Shown here: positions 4,711-13,043 of the stretch, piece after piece
How the letters are laid out: every line of letters begins with the position of its first letter
Position numbering within the stretch: the stretch's first letter is position 1
Source of the DNA: Candidatus Spechtbacteria bacterium RIFCSPLOWO2_12_FULL_38_22
GTDB lineage: Bacteria > Patescibacteriota > Minisyncoccia > Spechtbacterales > 2-12-FULL-38-22
Assembly (NCBI GenBank): GCA_001820055.1
Contig: MHOK01000002.1
Coordinates: 1 to 36,006, forward strand
Direction of reading: 5' to 3'
DNA length: 36,006 bases
Program-made: the position numbers and the translations under genes
Notes under the pieces: generated by a model
What the model was told of the DNA's origin: nothing
Databases searched by the model: none
Seen by the model: only the letters and a program-made list of their open reading frames with translations

Positions 4711-6177
4711 TTACTTGGGTCTCATTGTTGGAAACAATATAACCTCTCTCAAGCTGTGCGAATCAGTAAGAAGCACAGTTAATCTGTCTATACCCATTCC
4801 AAAACCAAATGCAGGAGGCATACCATATTCTAATGCTTCCAAAAATTCTTTATCAAAAGGCTGGGCTTCTTTATCTCCTTTTTTGCGTAATTGCGCCTGT
4901 TGTTTAAAATTTTCTTCCTGAATAACCGGGTCGTTCAATTCCGAATACGCATTAATGAGTTCCATGCCTGCAACAACTAACTGCATGGTTGCAGCGTAAG
5001 CAAAATTTTGCTCCAACGGTTTTGCTAGGGGTTTCATTTCTATTGGATGATGTATTACAAAAGTAGGCTGAACTAATTTGGGCTGTATCATTTTTTTATA
5101 AATTAAGTCTGCCACCTCTCCTTTAGAAAAAACTTTTTTATCTATCTTAATACTTAGTTCTTGCGCCTTTTTTAATAAACTTTGAAAGTTGTAATCTTCA
5201 TAATTGATGTTTGTATGCTTTTGCAACAATTCATTAAATTCAACCCTTTCAAAACTTTTAGAAAAATCTATTTTTTTTCCCTCAAACTCAAAACTCTGTT
5301 TACCCAAAACTTTTTTTGCGATATGTCTTAACATTTTTTCTGTAAATTTCATTCCCTCTTTGTAATCAGAGTAAGCCCAGTAAAATTCCAGCATTGTAAA
5401 TTCAGGATTATGCGCATAGTCCACTCCTTCGTTTCTAAAATTTCTTCCCATCTCATATACCTTATCAAAACTGCCAACAAGCAGACGTTTTAAATAAATT
5501 TCCGGAGCAATCCTCAATGCAACATCCAAATCCCATGCGTTTAGATGTGTTGTAAAAGGAGTAGCGTTTGCCCCACCGGGAGTTACTTGCAACACCGGCA
5601 CCTCAACTTCCATAAATCCGTTCTGATCCAAAAATTCTCTAATTGAACTTACAATTAGAGAACGTTTTTTAAACACTTCTTTTGCTTGAGGGTTCATTAA
5701 AAGATCTAATTCTCTCGTTCTATACCGCGATTCTATGTCTTTTAGACCGTGCCATTTTTCAGGCAATGGCCTAATAGATTTTGTAATAATATTATAGTTT
5801 GTTACATCCAGCGTTTTTTCTCCTCTTTTTGTTTTAAATAAAGTTCCTTCAACTTGTAAAAAATCGCCAACATCGATAAACTCTGCCACCTGCGCGTAAG
5901 TGTTTTTACCTAAAGCATCTTCGCGAAAAGCTATTTGGATTTTACCATCTCCATCTTGAATTTCCCCAAAAGTAAGGCCCCCATGCTGACGAAAGCTCAT
6001 CAAACGACCAGCTATTTTAACCTGTTTTTTCTCTCTAAATAATTTAGAAAAATTGTCTAAAAGTTCTTGGGTTTTATGCGTACTGCTAACAAAAGATGGA
6101 TAGGGATTTTTCCCTCTTTCTTTTAGAATTTTACGTTTTTTTAACCGTTCTTTGAGTATTTTATCTAAAGAAGACAT
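4711..6177 (-). CDS. lysS: Lysyl-tRNA synthetase, class II
   Basis: It charges tRNA-Lys. The N-terminal OB-fold anticodon-binding domain (about residues 55-150, including KIAGRLMSFRQHGGLTFGEIQDGDGKIQ) is followed by the class II catalytic domain: motif 2 NFRNEGVDYAHNPEFTMLE and motif 3 GFGMGIDRLTVLLTDS. The C-terminus REVILFPTMRPK is typical. At 488 residues it has normal length. It starts one base after the greA stop, so the two are probably co-transcribed and translationally coupled. Its substrate tRNA-Lys lies in the array at 1 kb. Confidence 0.96.
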   Translation of the reverse strand: MSSLDKILKERLKKRKILKERGKNPYPSFVSSTHKTQELLDNFSKLFREKKQVKIAGRLMSFRQHGGLTFGEIQDGDGKIQIAFREDALGKNTYAQVAEFIDVGDFLQVEGTLFKTKRGEKTLDVTNYNIITKSIRPLPEKWHGLKDIESRYRTRELDLLMNPQAKEVFKKRSLIVSSIREFLDQNGFMEVEVPVLQVTPGGANATPFTTHLNAWDLDVALRIAPEIYLKRLLVGSFDKVYEMGRNFRNEGVDYAHNPEFTMLEFYWAYSDYKEGMKFTEKMLRHIAKKVLGKQSFEFEGKKIDFSKSFERVEFNELLQKHTNINYEDYNFQSLLKKAQELSIKIDKKVFSKGEVADLIYKKMIQPKLVQPTFVIHHPIEMKPLAKPLEQNFAYAATMQLVVAGMELINAYSELNDPVIQEENFKQQAQLRKKGDKEAQPFDKEFLEALEYGMPPAFGFGMGIDRLTVLLTDSHSLREVILFPTMRPK

Positions 6178-6178
6178 A

Positions 6179-6640
6179 CTATATTAATTTTGTAATTCTA
6201 TATCTTTTTTTACCCTTAGGAGTTATGACCTCAAAATATTCTCCCTCTTTTTTTCCCATCATTGCTTTTCCAAGCGGAGATTCATTAGAAATTTTCCCTT
6301 CGTCTACCTCTGTCTCTTCGGAACTAACAAGCGTAACTTTAGCTTTTCTATGAGAAACTGTTGCAAATTCAACCGTAGCGCCAACTTCAACCACACCTTT
6401 TCTTTCTCTTCTTACGATCTTTGCTTTTCTTATTTTTTCTTCCAAGTCCTTTACTCTATTTTCTAAAGCAGTCTGAGCCTCCTTAGCTTCTATATACTCG
6501 GCGTTTTCAGACATATCTCCTTGCGCAGAAGCCTCTCTAAGCCACGCGGCGATTTCCCACTTCTTTTTGGTTTCTAACTCACTTAATTCTTCTTTGAGTT
6601 GATTAAAAGCTTTCTGTGTTACGTAATATTCCTCCATCAT
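6179..6640 (-). CDS. greA: Transcription elongation factor GreA
   Basis: It rescues backtracked RNA polymerase by stimulating cleavage of the transcript. The N-terminal coiled coil (residues 1-75) carries the acidic tip in ASAQGDMSENAEYIEAKE, which contributes the catalytic acidic residues, and the C-terminal domain (80-153) is FKBP-like, ending with GKAMMGKKEGEYFEVITPKGKKRYRITKL. Length is normal. It lies between PBP2 and lysS on the same strand. The start is not certain: two ATG codons are adjacent and no upstream Shine-Dalgarno is seen. Confidence 0.95.
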   Translation of the reverse strand: MMEEYYVTQKAFNQLKEELSELETKKKWEIAAWLREASAQGDMSENAEYIEAKEAQTALENRVKDLEEKIRKAKIVRRERKGVVEVGATVEFATVSHRKAKVTLVSSEETEVDEGKISNESPLGKAMMGKKEGEYFEVITPKGKKRYRITKLI

Positions 6641-6707
6641 CTAGCTACGCTCGGATATTAATATTAAATATTAAATACCAAAGTTTTGATAATTTCGCTT
6701 TAATTTT

Positions 6708-8630
6708 TTATTTTATATTTTCGAAATATGCATTGAATATGTCGTGCGCTACATGTACTGCCCTGTCGCTTGTTTCACCCGCCTCCAGCAATACTGTCAC
6801 AACAATTTCTGGGTCATCATAGGGCCCAAACCCGCTAAACCATGCATTATTATAAGTATTAGATGTTTGCGCTGTCCCAGTTTTTCCCGCTACCTCATGT
6901 GGCAAACTGGATAAGTACACACTAGAACCTCTAACTACTGCCTCCCGCATACCTTCTTTCACGATGTTAATAGTTTCCCCAGATATAAAATTTTCATTTA
7001 TTATATCACTTCCAAATTCCTCAACCAAACCATTCTGTGAATAAACTTCTTGGACAACGAACGGTCTAAATAATTTGCCGTCACTTGCAAATACGGCGCT
7101 TGCTACAGCCACCTGAAGAGGAGTAGCCAATACATCTCCCTGCCCTATGCTTACGTTATAGGTATCTCCTATAGTCCACGCCTCATTTTTTGTAGCTTGT
7201 TTCCAGTCTGGTGTAGGAACAAACCCCCTACCCTCTGTGGCAAAATTTATACCTAAGGCCTCGCCCCAGTTAAATTTACGCAAATATTCCGCTATACCGC
7301 TTATACCTAATCCCTTTTGATTCTCATACCCGCCACCTATGGTATAAAAATATACATTTGAGGATACAGCAATTGCGTCGCGCATGTCAACAGCTCCATG
7401 ATTTTTCCAGTCGTCAAAACGATACACGATACTTGAATCATATATGCTTGGTACTTCAATATACCCCTTTGTAAATAAAATCTTATTAGGGTCTATTACT
7501 TTTTTTTCCAAAGCCGCAGTCGCAATTATTGGTTTAATTATAGAACCTGTCGCATACTCTCCTGCTGTAGCCCTATTAAATAAAACCTCAATATTACTAT
7601 TTAAATATATTTGAGCTTGATTTTCTGTTAAACCCCTCGCAAAATAATTCGGATTGAAGCTTGGTGCAGAAACCAAAGCCAAAATAGCGCCACTTTTTGC
7701 ATCTAAAACTATGGCCGCCCCAGAATTTAAGTTATTTTCTTGCAAAGATTTGTGTAGCGCATTGTAACTTGCCTCTTGTAACTTAGAATTTATGGTTAAA
7801 GTTACTTTATTACCCGTCTGTATTTCTCTTACCAAACCCTCTTTTATAACCTCCCCTGAAGTTGTAGTAAATTTTGCAAAAAGACCGTTTATGCCGCGTA
7901 AAAAATTTTCAAAATAGTATTCTATACCCCCCTTACCAATTTCATCAGACAGTTTATACTTTTTTAATTTTTTTAATTCCTCTTTTGTTACTTCGGATGT
8001 ATATCCAAGCACGTGTGAATATATCTCCCCGTATGGATAATATCTTATAGATTGTTCGCGTAAAGAAAGAGATGGGTACTCTGAAATTAGGTTACCAATA
8101 TTCTGCACCTGTGTACTGCTTAAATTTTTAACTAAAAGCAAACTTCCTATTTTTTGATTTTTTGATGTAAGCAATTTATTTTCCCAGTATTGCCCGTCGT
8201 ATTCTAAAAAATTTTCAGCAACATAAACAGCTAATTGAGAAATTTGACTTTCATCGATTTTAGATGGATTTACCAACAAATCAAAAACCGTGTCTGATGT
8301 TGCTAAAGCAACGCCGTCACTAGAAAATATTTCCCCACGTGAAGGTCCTACCTCATAAGCCTGATAAGCATTAGTTTGCGCAATTTCTCTATAATAATCC
8401 CCTTTTTTGTAGTTAAGATAAAAAATATAAACAATAAACAAGAAAAAAATAATAAAAACTCCAACGAAAAATATCCTAAACCTCATAGAAGCTACTGAAA
8501 CTTCAAGTTTTTTTTCGTTAACCTCGTCAAAAAGTGGACTTGCAACATCGGAAAATATGTCTTCGGGATCGATAGATTCTTTAGAATTAATATCTATACG
8601 AAATTTATTTCTTCTAAAAATAGTTTTCAT
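6708..8630 (-). CDS. mrdA: Penicillin-binding protein 2 (peptidoglycan transpeptidase)
   Basis: A class B PBP that cross-links peptidoglycan during elongation. It has a cytoplasmic tail of about 50 residues, one membrane helix (residues 52-72), a dimerisation domain (YEVGPSRGEIFSSDG...), and the transpeptidase domain with the active-site SxxK (TGSIIKP, about residue 362), SSN (about 423) and KTGT (about 582). At 640 residues it is a full-length PBP2-type protein. PBP2 works with RodA and MreB, and two mreB genes lie nearby; no rodA is in the window. It is transcribed away from a small membrane protein gene. I cannot exclude a cell-division (FtsI-like) role. Confidence 0.92.
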   Translation of the reverse strand: MKTIFRRNKFRIDINSKESIDPEDIFSDVASPLFDEVNEKKLEVSVASMRFRIFFVGVFIIFFLFIVYIFYLNYKKGDYYREIAQTNAYQAYEVGPSRGEIFSSDGVALATSDTVFDLLVNPSKIDESQISQLAVYVAENFLEYDGQYWENKLLTSKNQKIGSLLLVKNLSSTQVQNIGNLISEYPSLSLREQSIRYYPYGEIYSHVLGYTSEVTKEELKKLKKYKLSDEIGKGGIEYYFENFLRGINGLFAKFTTTSGEVIKEGLVREIQTGNKVTLTINSKLQEASYNALHKSLQENNLNSGAAIVLDAKSGAILALVSAPSFNPNYFARGLTENQAQIYLNSNIEVLFNRATAGEYATGSIIKPIIATAALEKKVIDPNKILFTKGYIEVPSIYDSSIVYRFDDWKNHGAVDMRDAIAVSSNVYFYTIGGGYENQKGLGISGIAEYLRKFNWGEALGINFATEGRGFVPTPDWKQATKNEAWTIGDTYNVSIGQGDVLATPLQVAVASAVFASDGKLFRPFVVQEVYSQNGLVEEFGSDIINENFISGETINIVKEGMREAVVRGSSVYLSSLPHEVAGKTGTAQTSNTYNNAWFSGFGPYDDPEIVVTVLLEAGETSDRAVHVAHDIFNAYFENIK

Positions 8631-8659
8631 TTGTAATAAAAATATTACTATGTTATACT
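8631..8659 (+). promoter_or_regulatory. Promoter of the 68-residue membrane protein gene
   Basis: -35 TTGTAA (8631-8636), 17-base spacer, -10 TATACT (8654-8659) with an extended TGT in front. A strong ribosome site AGGAGG (8681-8686) lies four bases before the ATG. The promoter overlaps the upstream region of divergent PBP2. Confidence 0.8.
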
Positions 8660-8690
8660 ATAAAAAGTATCACAAATAGTAGGAGGCGCA

Positions 8691-8897
8691 ATGGGAGGAA
8701 CGATAGATGAAAATTTATCTAAACCTACGGCTTTAACAGGTATAGTATGTATTTTTTCTTTTTTTATAATTTTTGGAATTCTAAACACTTTGAAAATCTT
8801 TGCGATTTCTGCTATTATCACACTCGTCCTTACTTTTTTTGTATTGAGTATGGAAGAAAAAAGCCAGAAAAAGTTTAGACGGAATCACGATATTTAG
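8691..8897 (+). CDS. Small two-helix membrane protein, unknown function
   Basis: This 68-residue protein has a short polar N-terminus, two hydrophobic helices (about residues 13-32 and 35-53) and a basic C-terminal tail (KSQKKFRRNHDI). I do not recognise a family. It is clearly a real gene: a near-consensus promoter, the best Shine-Dalgarno in the window and a dedicated terminator. It is the only plus-strand gene in the first 19 kb. It sits between the starts and ends of two shape genes, divergent from PBP2 and convergent with mreB. A link to cell elongation is possible from position alone and is speculation. Confidence 0.8.
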   Translation: MGGTIDENLSKPTALTGIVCIFSFFIIFGILNTLKIFAISAIITLVLTFFVLSMEEKSQKKFRRNHDI

Positions 8898-8904
8898 ATT
8901 TACC

Positions 8905-8929
8905 AAACCCCATCATTGATGGGGTTTTT
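8905..8929. terminator. Terminator between the small membrane gene and mreB
   Basis: AAACCCCATC-ATT-GATGGGGTTTTT is a 10-base stem followed by a T-run on the plus strand. It lies between convergent genes and could also stop the long mreB operon from the other side, where the run of T is three bases. Confidence 0.88.
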
Positions 8930-8957
8930 ATCTGTAAAACGACAGTCTTCTGGTACG

Positions 8958-10016
8958 CTATAATCTCGGAGGGGTTTGGTTCTCTTCCATATCAACTAAA
9001 ACTTCCCAAAGACCATCTAAATCTTCCAGCACCACTCCGGTACCCCTTACAACTGCGGTTAAAGCATCTTCTGTAATATGCACAGGAATCTGTGTTTCTT
9101 TTTCTACTCTTTCGTCAAAACGACGCAATAAACTTCCACCCCCACTCATAACTATCCCCTTTTCCATTATATCGGCCAAAAGCTCGGGAGGAGTTTGTTC
9201 GACGGTAGCTTTAATTGCTCGAGCAAGTATATCTACTGACGATGATATTGCCTCTCTTATGTGTTTGTCAGTAACTATGATTTCTTTTGGCAGACCGGTT
9301 ATTAAGTCTCTACCGCGCATAGGAGCAGTTAAAGATTCCTCCAATGGAAGCGCAGACCCGATGGATATTTTTATATCTTCTGCTGTACGCTCGCCAAGCA
9401 ATAAATTAAATTCGTCCCGCGCAAAATTAATAATATCTTCGTTCAATTTATCCCCTGCTATGCGCACACTTTGACTTGTAACGATTCCGCCTAAAGAAAT
9501 TACAGCAATTTCTGTAGTTCCCCCGCCTATATCCACTACCATCGTTCCTGCGGGCTCCTGCACGTTTAAACGAGCTCCAAGAGCTGCGGCCATCGGCTCT
9601 TCAATTAAATACACCTCACGCGCTCCTGCGGCTCGAGCCGCATCTATAACTGCTCTTCGTTCTACCTCTGTAACACCGCTTGGAATATCTACAACCACAC
9701 GTGGGCGCGGCAAAAAACGAGAACTGCCAGAATGCACTTTATCTATAAAATACTTAAGCATTTGTTCTGTAATCTCAAAATTAGAAATAACCCCATTAGC
9801 GAGGGGCCTTGTCGCAACAATATGCGCAGGGGTTTTACCAACCATGCGACGCGCCTCTTCACCTATAGCAAGCACGCGGCCTGTTTTTTGATTTATCGCA
9901 ACCACGGATGGTTCATTTATAACAATCCCTTTGTTACTAACGTAAACCAAAGTGTTGGCTGTTCCTAAATCTATTCCAATATCCTGTGAAAATTTTCCCA
10001 AAATTTTATTAAACAT
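8958..10016 (-). CDS. mreB: Rod-shape determining actin homologue MreB (copy 1)
   Basis: An actin-like ATPase that forms membrane-bound filaments and steers peptidoglycan synthesis. It shows all MreB signatures: phosphate 1 DIGIDLGTANTLVYV, INEPSVVA, phosphate 2 VDIGGGTTEIAVISLGG, and the adenosine motif GIVMSGGGSLLRRFDE. Length, 352 residues, is normal. The N-terminal MFNKILGKF is amphipathic and fits the membrane-binding helix of MreB. It is the last gene of a long minus-strand chain that begins with murA, which also holds a second, distinct mreB at 16.8 kb. Confidence 0.95.
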   Translation of the reverse strand: MFNKILGKFSQDIGIDLGTANTLVYVSNKGIVINEPSVVAINQKTGRVLAIGEEARRMVGKTPAHIVATRPLANGVISNFEITEQMLKYFIDKVHSGSSRFLPRPRVVVDIPSGVTEVERRAVIDAARAAGAREVYLIEEPMAAALGARLNVQEPAGTMVVDIGGGTTEIAVISLGGIVTSQSVRIAGDKLNEDIINFARDEFNLLLGERTAEDIKISIGSALPLEESLTAPMRGRDLITGLPKEIIVTDKHIREAISSSVDILARAIKATVEQTPPELLADIMEKGIVMSGGGSLLRRFDERVEKETQIPVHITEDALTAVVRGTGVVLEDLDGLWEVLVDMEENQTPPRL

Positions 10017-10045
10017 AAAACAAACTGTAAAATCAGACTATTTGT

Positions 10046-11308
10046 CTATTTAGATAAGTCATCTATTTTTATAATTTCTTCTTTATCAGAATCGCGCATC
10101 TTTATCTCCACTCCTCCTTTTTTTAAGCTTTTCTCACTAACAACCGCGCGCATAGATATGCCTATTAAATCGGCGTCAGCAAATTTTTCACCAACAGATA
10201 CATCACGGTCATCGTACAGCACTTGGACCCCTTTTTCAATGAGTGTTTGATAAATTTTATCTGCGTCCTTATTTTTATCTAAACTCAACAAATGCATACC
10301 AAATGGAGCAACGCTACTTGGCCAAATAATACCTTTGTCGTCGTTATACTTTTCTACAATTGTAGCCATTAATCTACCCAACCCGATTCCATAAGAACCC
10401 ATAACAACCTGCTTCTCATTTCCGTCTTCATCTTTATATTTTAAATTAAGAGCTTTAGAATACTTTGTTCCAAGAGGAAAAATATTGCCAACTTCAATAG
10501 AATTTGCGCTTTGCATTTTTCCATTGCATTCTTTACACTTATCTCCTGTTTTTAGCTTGCTAACTTCTTTGTTTTCTGCGTATTTACATTTATTACAGTA
10601 TAAAATTGAATCCTCTCCAACTTCTGCTAAAACCTGAAATTCATGCGTATAATCTTCGGTAAAATCTCCGCCCGCAGCTAATGTGTAAAGCGCTTCAAGC
10701 CCGCAACGTTCAAAGATACGCAAATACGCAAATTTTACTACTTCGTAAAAACACTCCAAATCTTTTTGGTCTGTGTGAAAGCTATACAAATCTTTCATCA
10801 TAAATTCGCGACCTCTCAAAAGCCCGCTTTTAGGACGTTTTTCATTTCTAAATTTTGTTTGTATTTGATACGTAAAAAACGGCAAATCCCGATACGAATT
10901 TACGTAGTTGGAAGCGATTACTGTTATAACTTCCTCGTGAGTCCAACCAAGAACGTACTCTTCTTGGAGCTTGTCCGCCAGCTGGCGGATTGGAGCTTGA
11001 AGCTTGTCTAAATCGGTTTGAGATACAACTTTAAAACCGACCCCTTTGTCCCACCGATCTGTTGCTTGCAAATACTCCTTGCTTACCAAAGCTGGCATAA
11101 ACATCTCAACACTACCAATAGCATTCATTTCTTCGCGTATTATATTTGAAAGTTTTTCTATAACACGCCACCCAAGGGGTAAATATGTATAAATCCCAGC
11201 AGAGTTTTTATAAATAAAACCACCGCGCGTCAATAACTGCGCGTTTTTTGAAGTTTCACCAGCTGAAACTGTTTTTTGTGTTTTTGTAAATAATTTTGAT
11301 TGTCGCAT
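10046..11308 (-). CDS. proS: Prolyl-tRNA synthetase, compact form lacking the editing insertion
   Basis: It charges tRNA-Pro. The class II core is clear: MRQSKLFTKTQKT, TRGGFIYKNSAGIYTYLPLGWRV (motif 1 region), LGWTHEE, KFRNEKRPKSGLLRGREFMMKDLYSFH (motif 2), and GSYGIGLGRLMATIVE (motif 3), with the anticodon domain following. A normal bacterial enzyme has about 570 residues with an editing domain between motifs 2 and 3. Here only about 60 residues lie there, including four cysteines (CNKC...CKEC) that may bind zinc. It probably cannot clear Ala-tRNA-Pro in cis. An in-frame palindromic insertion duplicates DKLQ near residue 110 (see 10964-10999). Confidence 0.93.
   Translation of the reverse strand: MRQSKLFTKTQKTVSAGETSKNAQLLTRGGFIYKNSAGIYTYLPLGWRVIEKLSNIIREEMNAIGSVEMFMPALVSKEYLQATDRWDKGVGFKVVSQTDLDKLQAPIRQLADKLQEEYVLGWTHEEVITVIASNYVNSYRDLPFFTYQIQTKFRNEKRPKSGLLRGREFMMKDLYSFHTDQKDLECFYEVVKFAYLRIFERCGLEALYTLAAGGDFTEDYTHEFQVLAEVGEDSILYCNKCKYAENKEVSKLKTGDKCKECNGKMQSANSIEVGNIFPLGTKYSKALNLKYKDEDGNEKQVVMGSYGIGLGRLMATIVEKYNDDKGIIWPSSVAPFGMHLLSLDKNKDADKIYQTLIEKGVQVLYDDRDVSVGEKFADADLIGISMRAVVSEKSLKKGGVEIKMRDSDKEEIIKIDDLSK
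10964..10999. repeat. In-frame palindromic insertion in proS
   Basis: The perfect 16-base palindrome TCCGCCAGCTGGCGGA (10974-10989) is flanked by two identical copies of TTGGAGCTTG. At protein level DKLQ occurs twice, 11 codons apart (DKLQAPIRQLADKLQ), so the net insertion is a 33-base in-frame segment. The palindrome core CGCCAGCTGGCG recurs at 23631-23642. Confidence 0.8.
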
Positions 11309-11313
11309 AGTTC

Positions 11314-13038
11314 TTATACCAACGGGGCTTTGATCTCATCGCTTAACCTTTTCATTATAAAACGCAAAATTTCATTTCTGTCTAAAAGATATGCCCCCGG
11401 GAAAACCCCTTTTAGTAATTCGTCCATATTAATAGCCCACCACTCATGGAGCTCATTAAACCCTTTGCGCACCAATTCTCCATATGTTACGGGCGAACTT
11501 TCCTCTGTACCTTTTCCTATTCTTAAAAGAGTCTCTTCTTGTTTTTGTTTTATAAATTCCATTATATCATTTATAACCTCCCCAACTCTTTTCCTTGCTT
11601 CAGGCGTGTCAAGTTTGTAATGCTTAATCAATTTATCCATGTAGCGCAGAAGTACCTCAAGCATTGGCGCGTTATCTGCTGTTAAATTAAAGCCCCACAA
11701 TCTGTTTTGTAACTTGACTGTATATCCTAGTTTAACCGGAAAAGGATTCCCATCCTGATCCTGCGCATTCGCATCCCCTACCCCTGGCTCTATACTCTCA
11801 CCCTCATCTTCATTTTTATTTATTTCTATCAGATGCGCGTATTGACGTCTATACATAAAGGCAACTCTGCCGATACTATTATAAATTATTCCGATAAGTT
11901 CCAAAAGAAAATAAATACCTTCACGCGACTTTATATCCTGCGATAAATTAGCCAGTGTTTCCTCCCCGCCCGGAATTCCTATATTTATATGAACACTATC
12001 ATATACTCCAACCACTTGCCTGTCTTCGTCTGATGAGTCTTTTATGTGTTGCTTCATTTCTTCGTATATTTGTTTTTGAACCTCATCTAATTTTTTAACA
12101 AAATTTACTATTAAACTTATATCATTTGTTATGGGGGTATTTAATTCCATTTCTACATCTATATTCATCGCCTCTATTTCTAGGTTATATGATGGTTTTT
12201 CGGTATCAATTTGGCTTTCGCTATGGCGAAGCTTTCCCAGCGCGCTTGCTAAATCTGTGGTATGTGGCTGGTATTTTTCAAATAACGATGCAACTAGCCC
12301 TCCCATATTTTTAGCAAGTTCTGCAACCCTCAAATATTTATGAGGAAAAAGAAGAAACATTCTAACTATGTATAAAATTTTTACAGGATCATTTTTTACA
12401 ACATCTGCGCTTAATAAAAACTCTATTTTATTAAGCGCATAATCTTGTGTTTCTAACAACTGTGTACCATTATAATTTGTGTACATTGCTACTCCGCGGT
12501 AAACACCTTCCAAGATACTCAAAAAGTTTGTATCCGAAGATAATAAATCGTTAACATCTTCAATCCTGTCTAGGCTAGAGACGATCACATCCAGATAATC
12601 TCTTTGTAACAACTCTTCCACTATCCAATTATCTAATTTAAATTTAAGTAATCCTAAATCTAACACACGCGCAACACTACTCCACAATTCTCTTTTTATT
12701 AACTCGTCTAAAACTTTTCGCTGATTTACGTTTTCAAATATCCTCAATGCATCTACAATATATTTGGCGAAATAGTACATTAACCCACCTTGTTCTGCTA
12801 AAAATTTTATTACCTCTTCGCCATCAACTCCATAAAAATATTCCGAATTCTGGAAAAAAAAATCAGCTTTGTGGTCTTTTATAAGTCTTATAACTATTTG
12901 GGTTACATCTTGCGAATCTAGACCCTCAAGAACACTAAAATCTCCAAAATCAACCAGTTTTTCTGTTAGTTGCTTAATATCTCTCTTCTTACCCAAGACT
13001 TCTTGTGGAACTATTTTTTCATTTTCTGGCATTAACAT
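11314..13038 (-). CDS. Large unknown helical protein in the wall/translation gene chain
   Basis: A 574-residue soluble protein I do not recognise. No signal peptide, membrane helix or nucleotide-binding motif is evident. The N-terminal half reads as consecutive leucine-rich amphipathic helices, compatible with a helical repeat fold. The middle holds a distinctive stretch, VGVYDSVHINIGIPGGEE, followed by hydrophobic helices (GIYFLLELIGIIYNSIGRVAFMYRRQYAHL). An acidic linker (NEDEGESIEPGVGDANAQDQDG) precedes a C-terminal helical domain with NRLWGFNLTADNAPMLEVLLRYMDKL. It lies five bases after rseP and five before proS, so it is surely co-expressed with them. No function is proposed. Confidence 0.88.
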   Translation of the reverse strand: MLMPENEKIVPQEVLGKKRDIKQLTEKLVDFGDFSVLEGLDSQDVTQIVIRLIKDHKADFFFQNSEYFYGVDGEEVIKFLAEQGGLMYYFAKYIVDALRIFENVNQRKVLDELIKRELWSSVARVLDLGLLKFKLDNWIVEELLQRDYLDVIVSSLDRIEDVNDLLSSDTNFLSILEGVYRGVAMYTNYNGTQLLETQDYALNKIEFLLSADVVKNDPVKILYIVRMFLLFPHKYLRVAELAKNMGGLVASLFEKYQPHTTDLASALGKLRHSESQIDTEKPSYNLEIEAMNIDVEMELNTPITNDISLIVNFVKKLDEVQKQIYEEMKQHIKDSSDEDRQVVGVYDSVHINIGIPGGEETLANLSQDIKSREGIYFLLELIGIIYNSIGRVAFMYRRQYAHLIEINKNEDEGESIEPGVGDANAQDQDGNPFPVKLGYTVKLQNRLWGFNLTADNAPMLEVLLRYMDKLIKHYKLDTPEARKRVGEVINDIMEFIKQKQEETLLRIGKGTEESSPVTYGELVRKGFNELHEWWAINMDELLKGVFPGAYLLDRNEILRFIMKRLSDEIKAPLV

Positions 13039-13043
13039 TTTGT

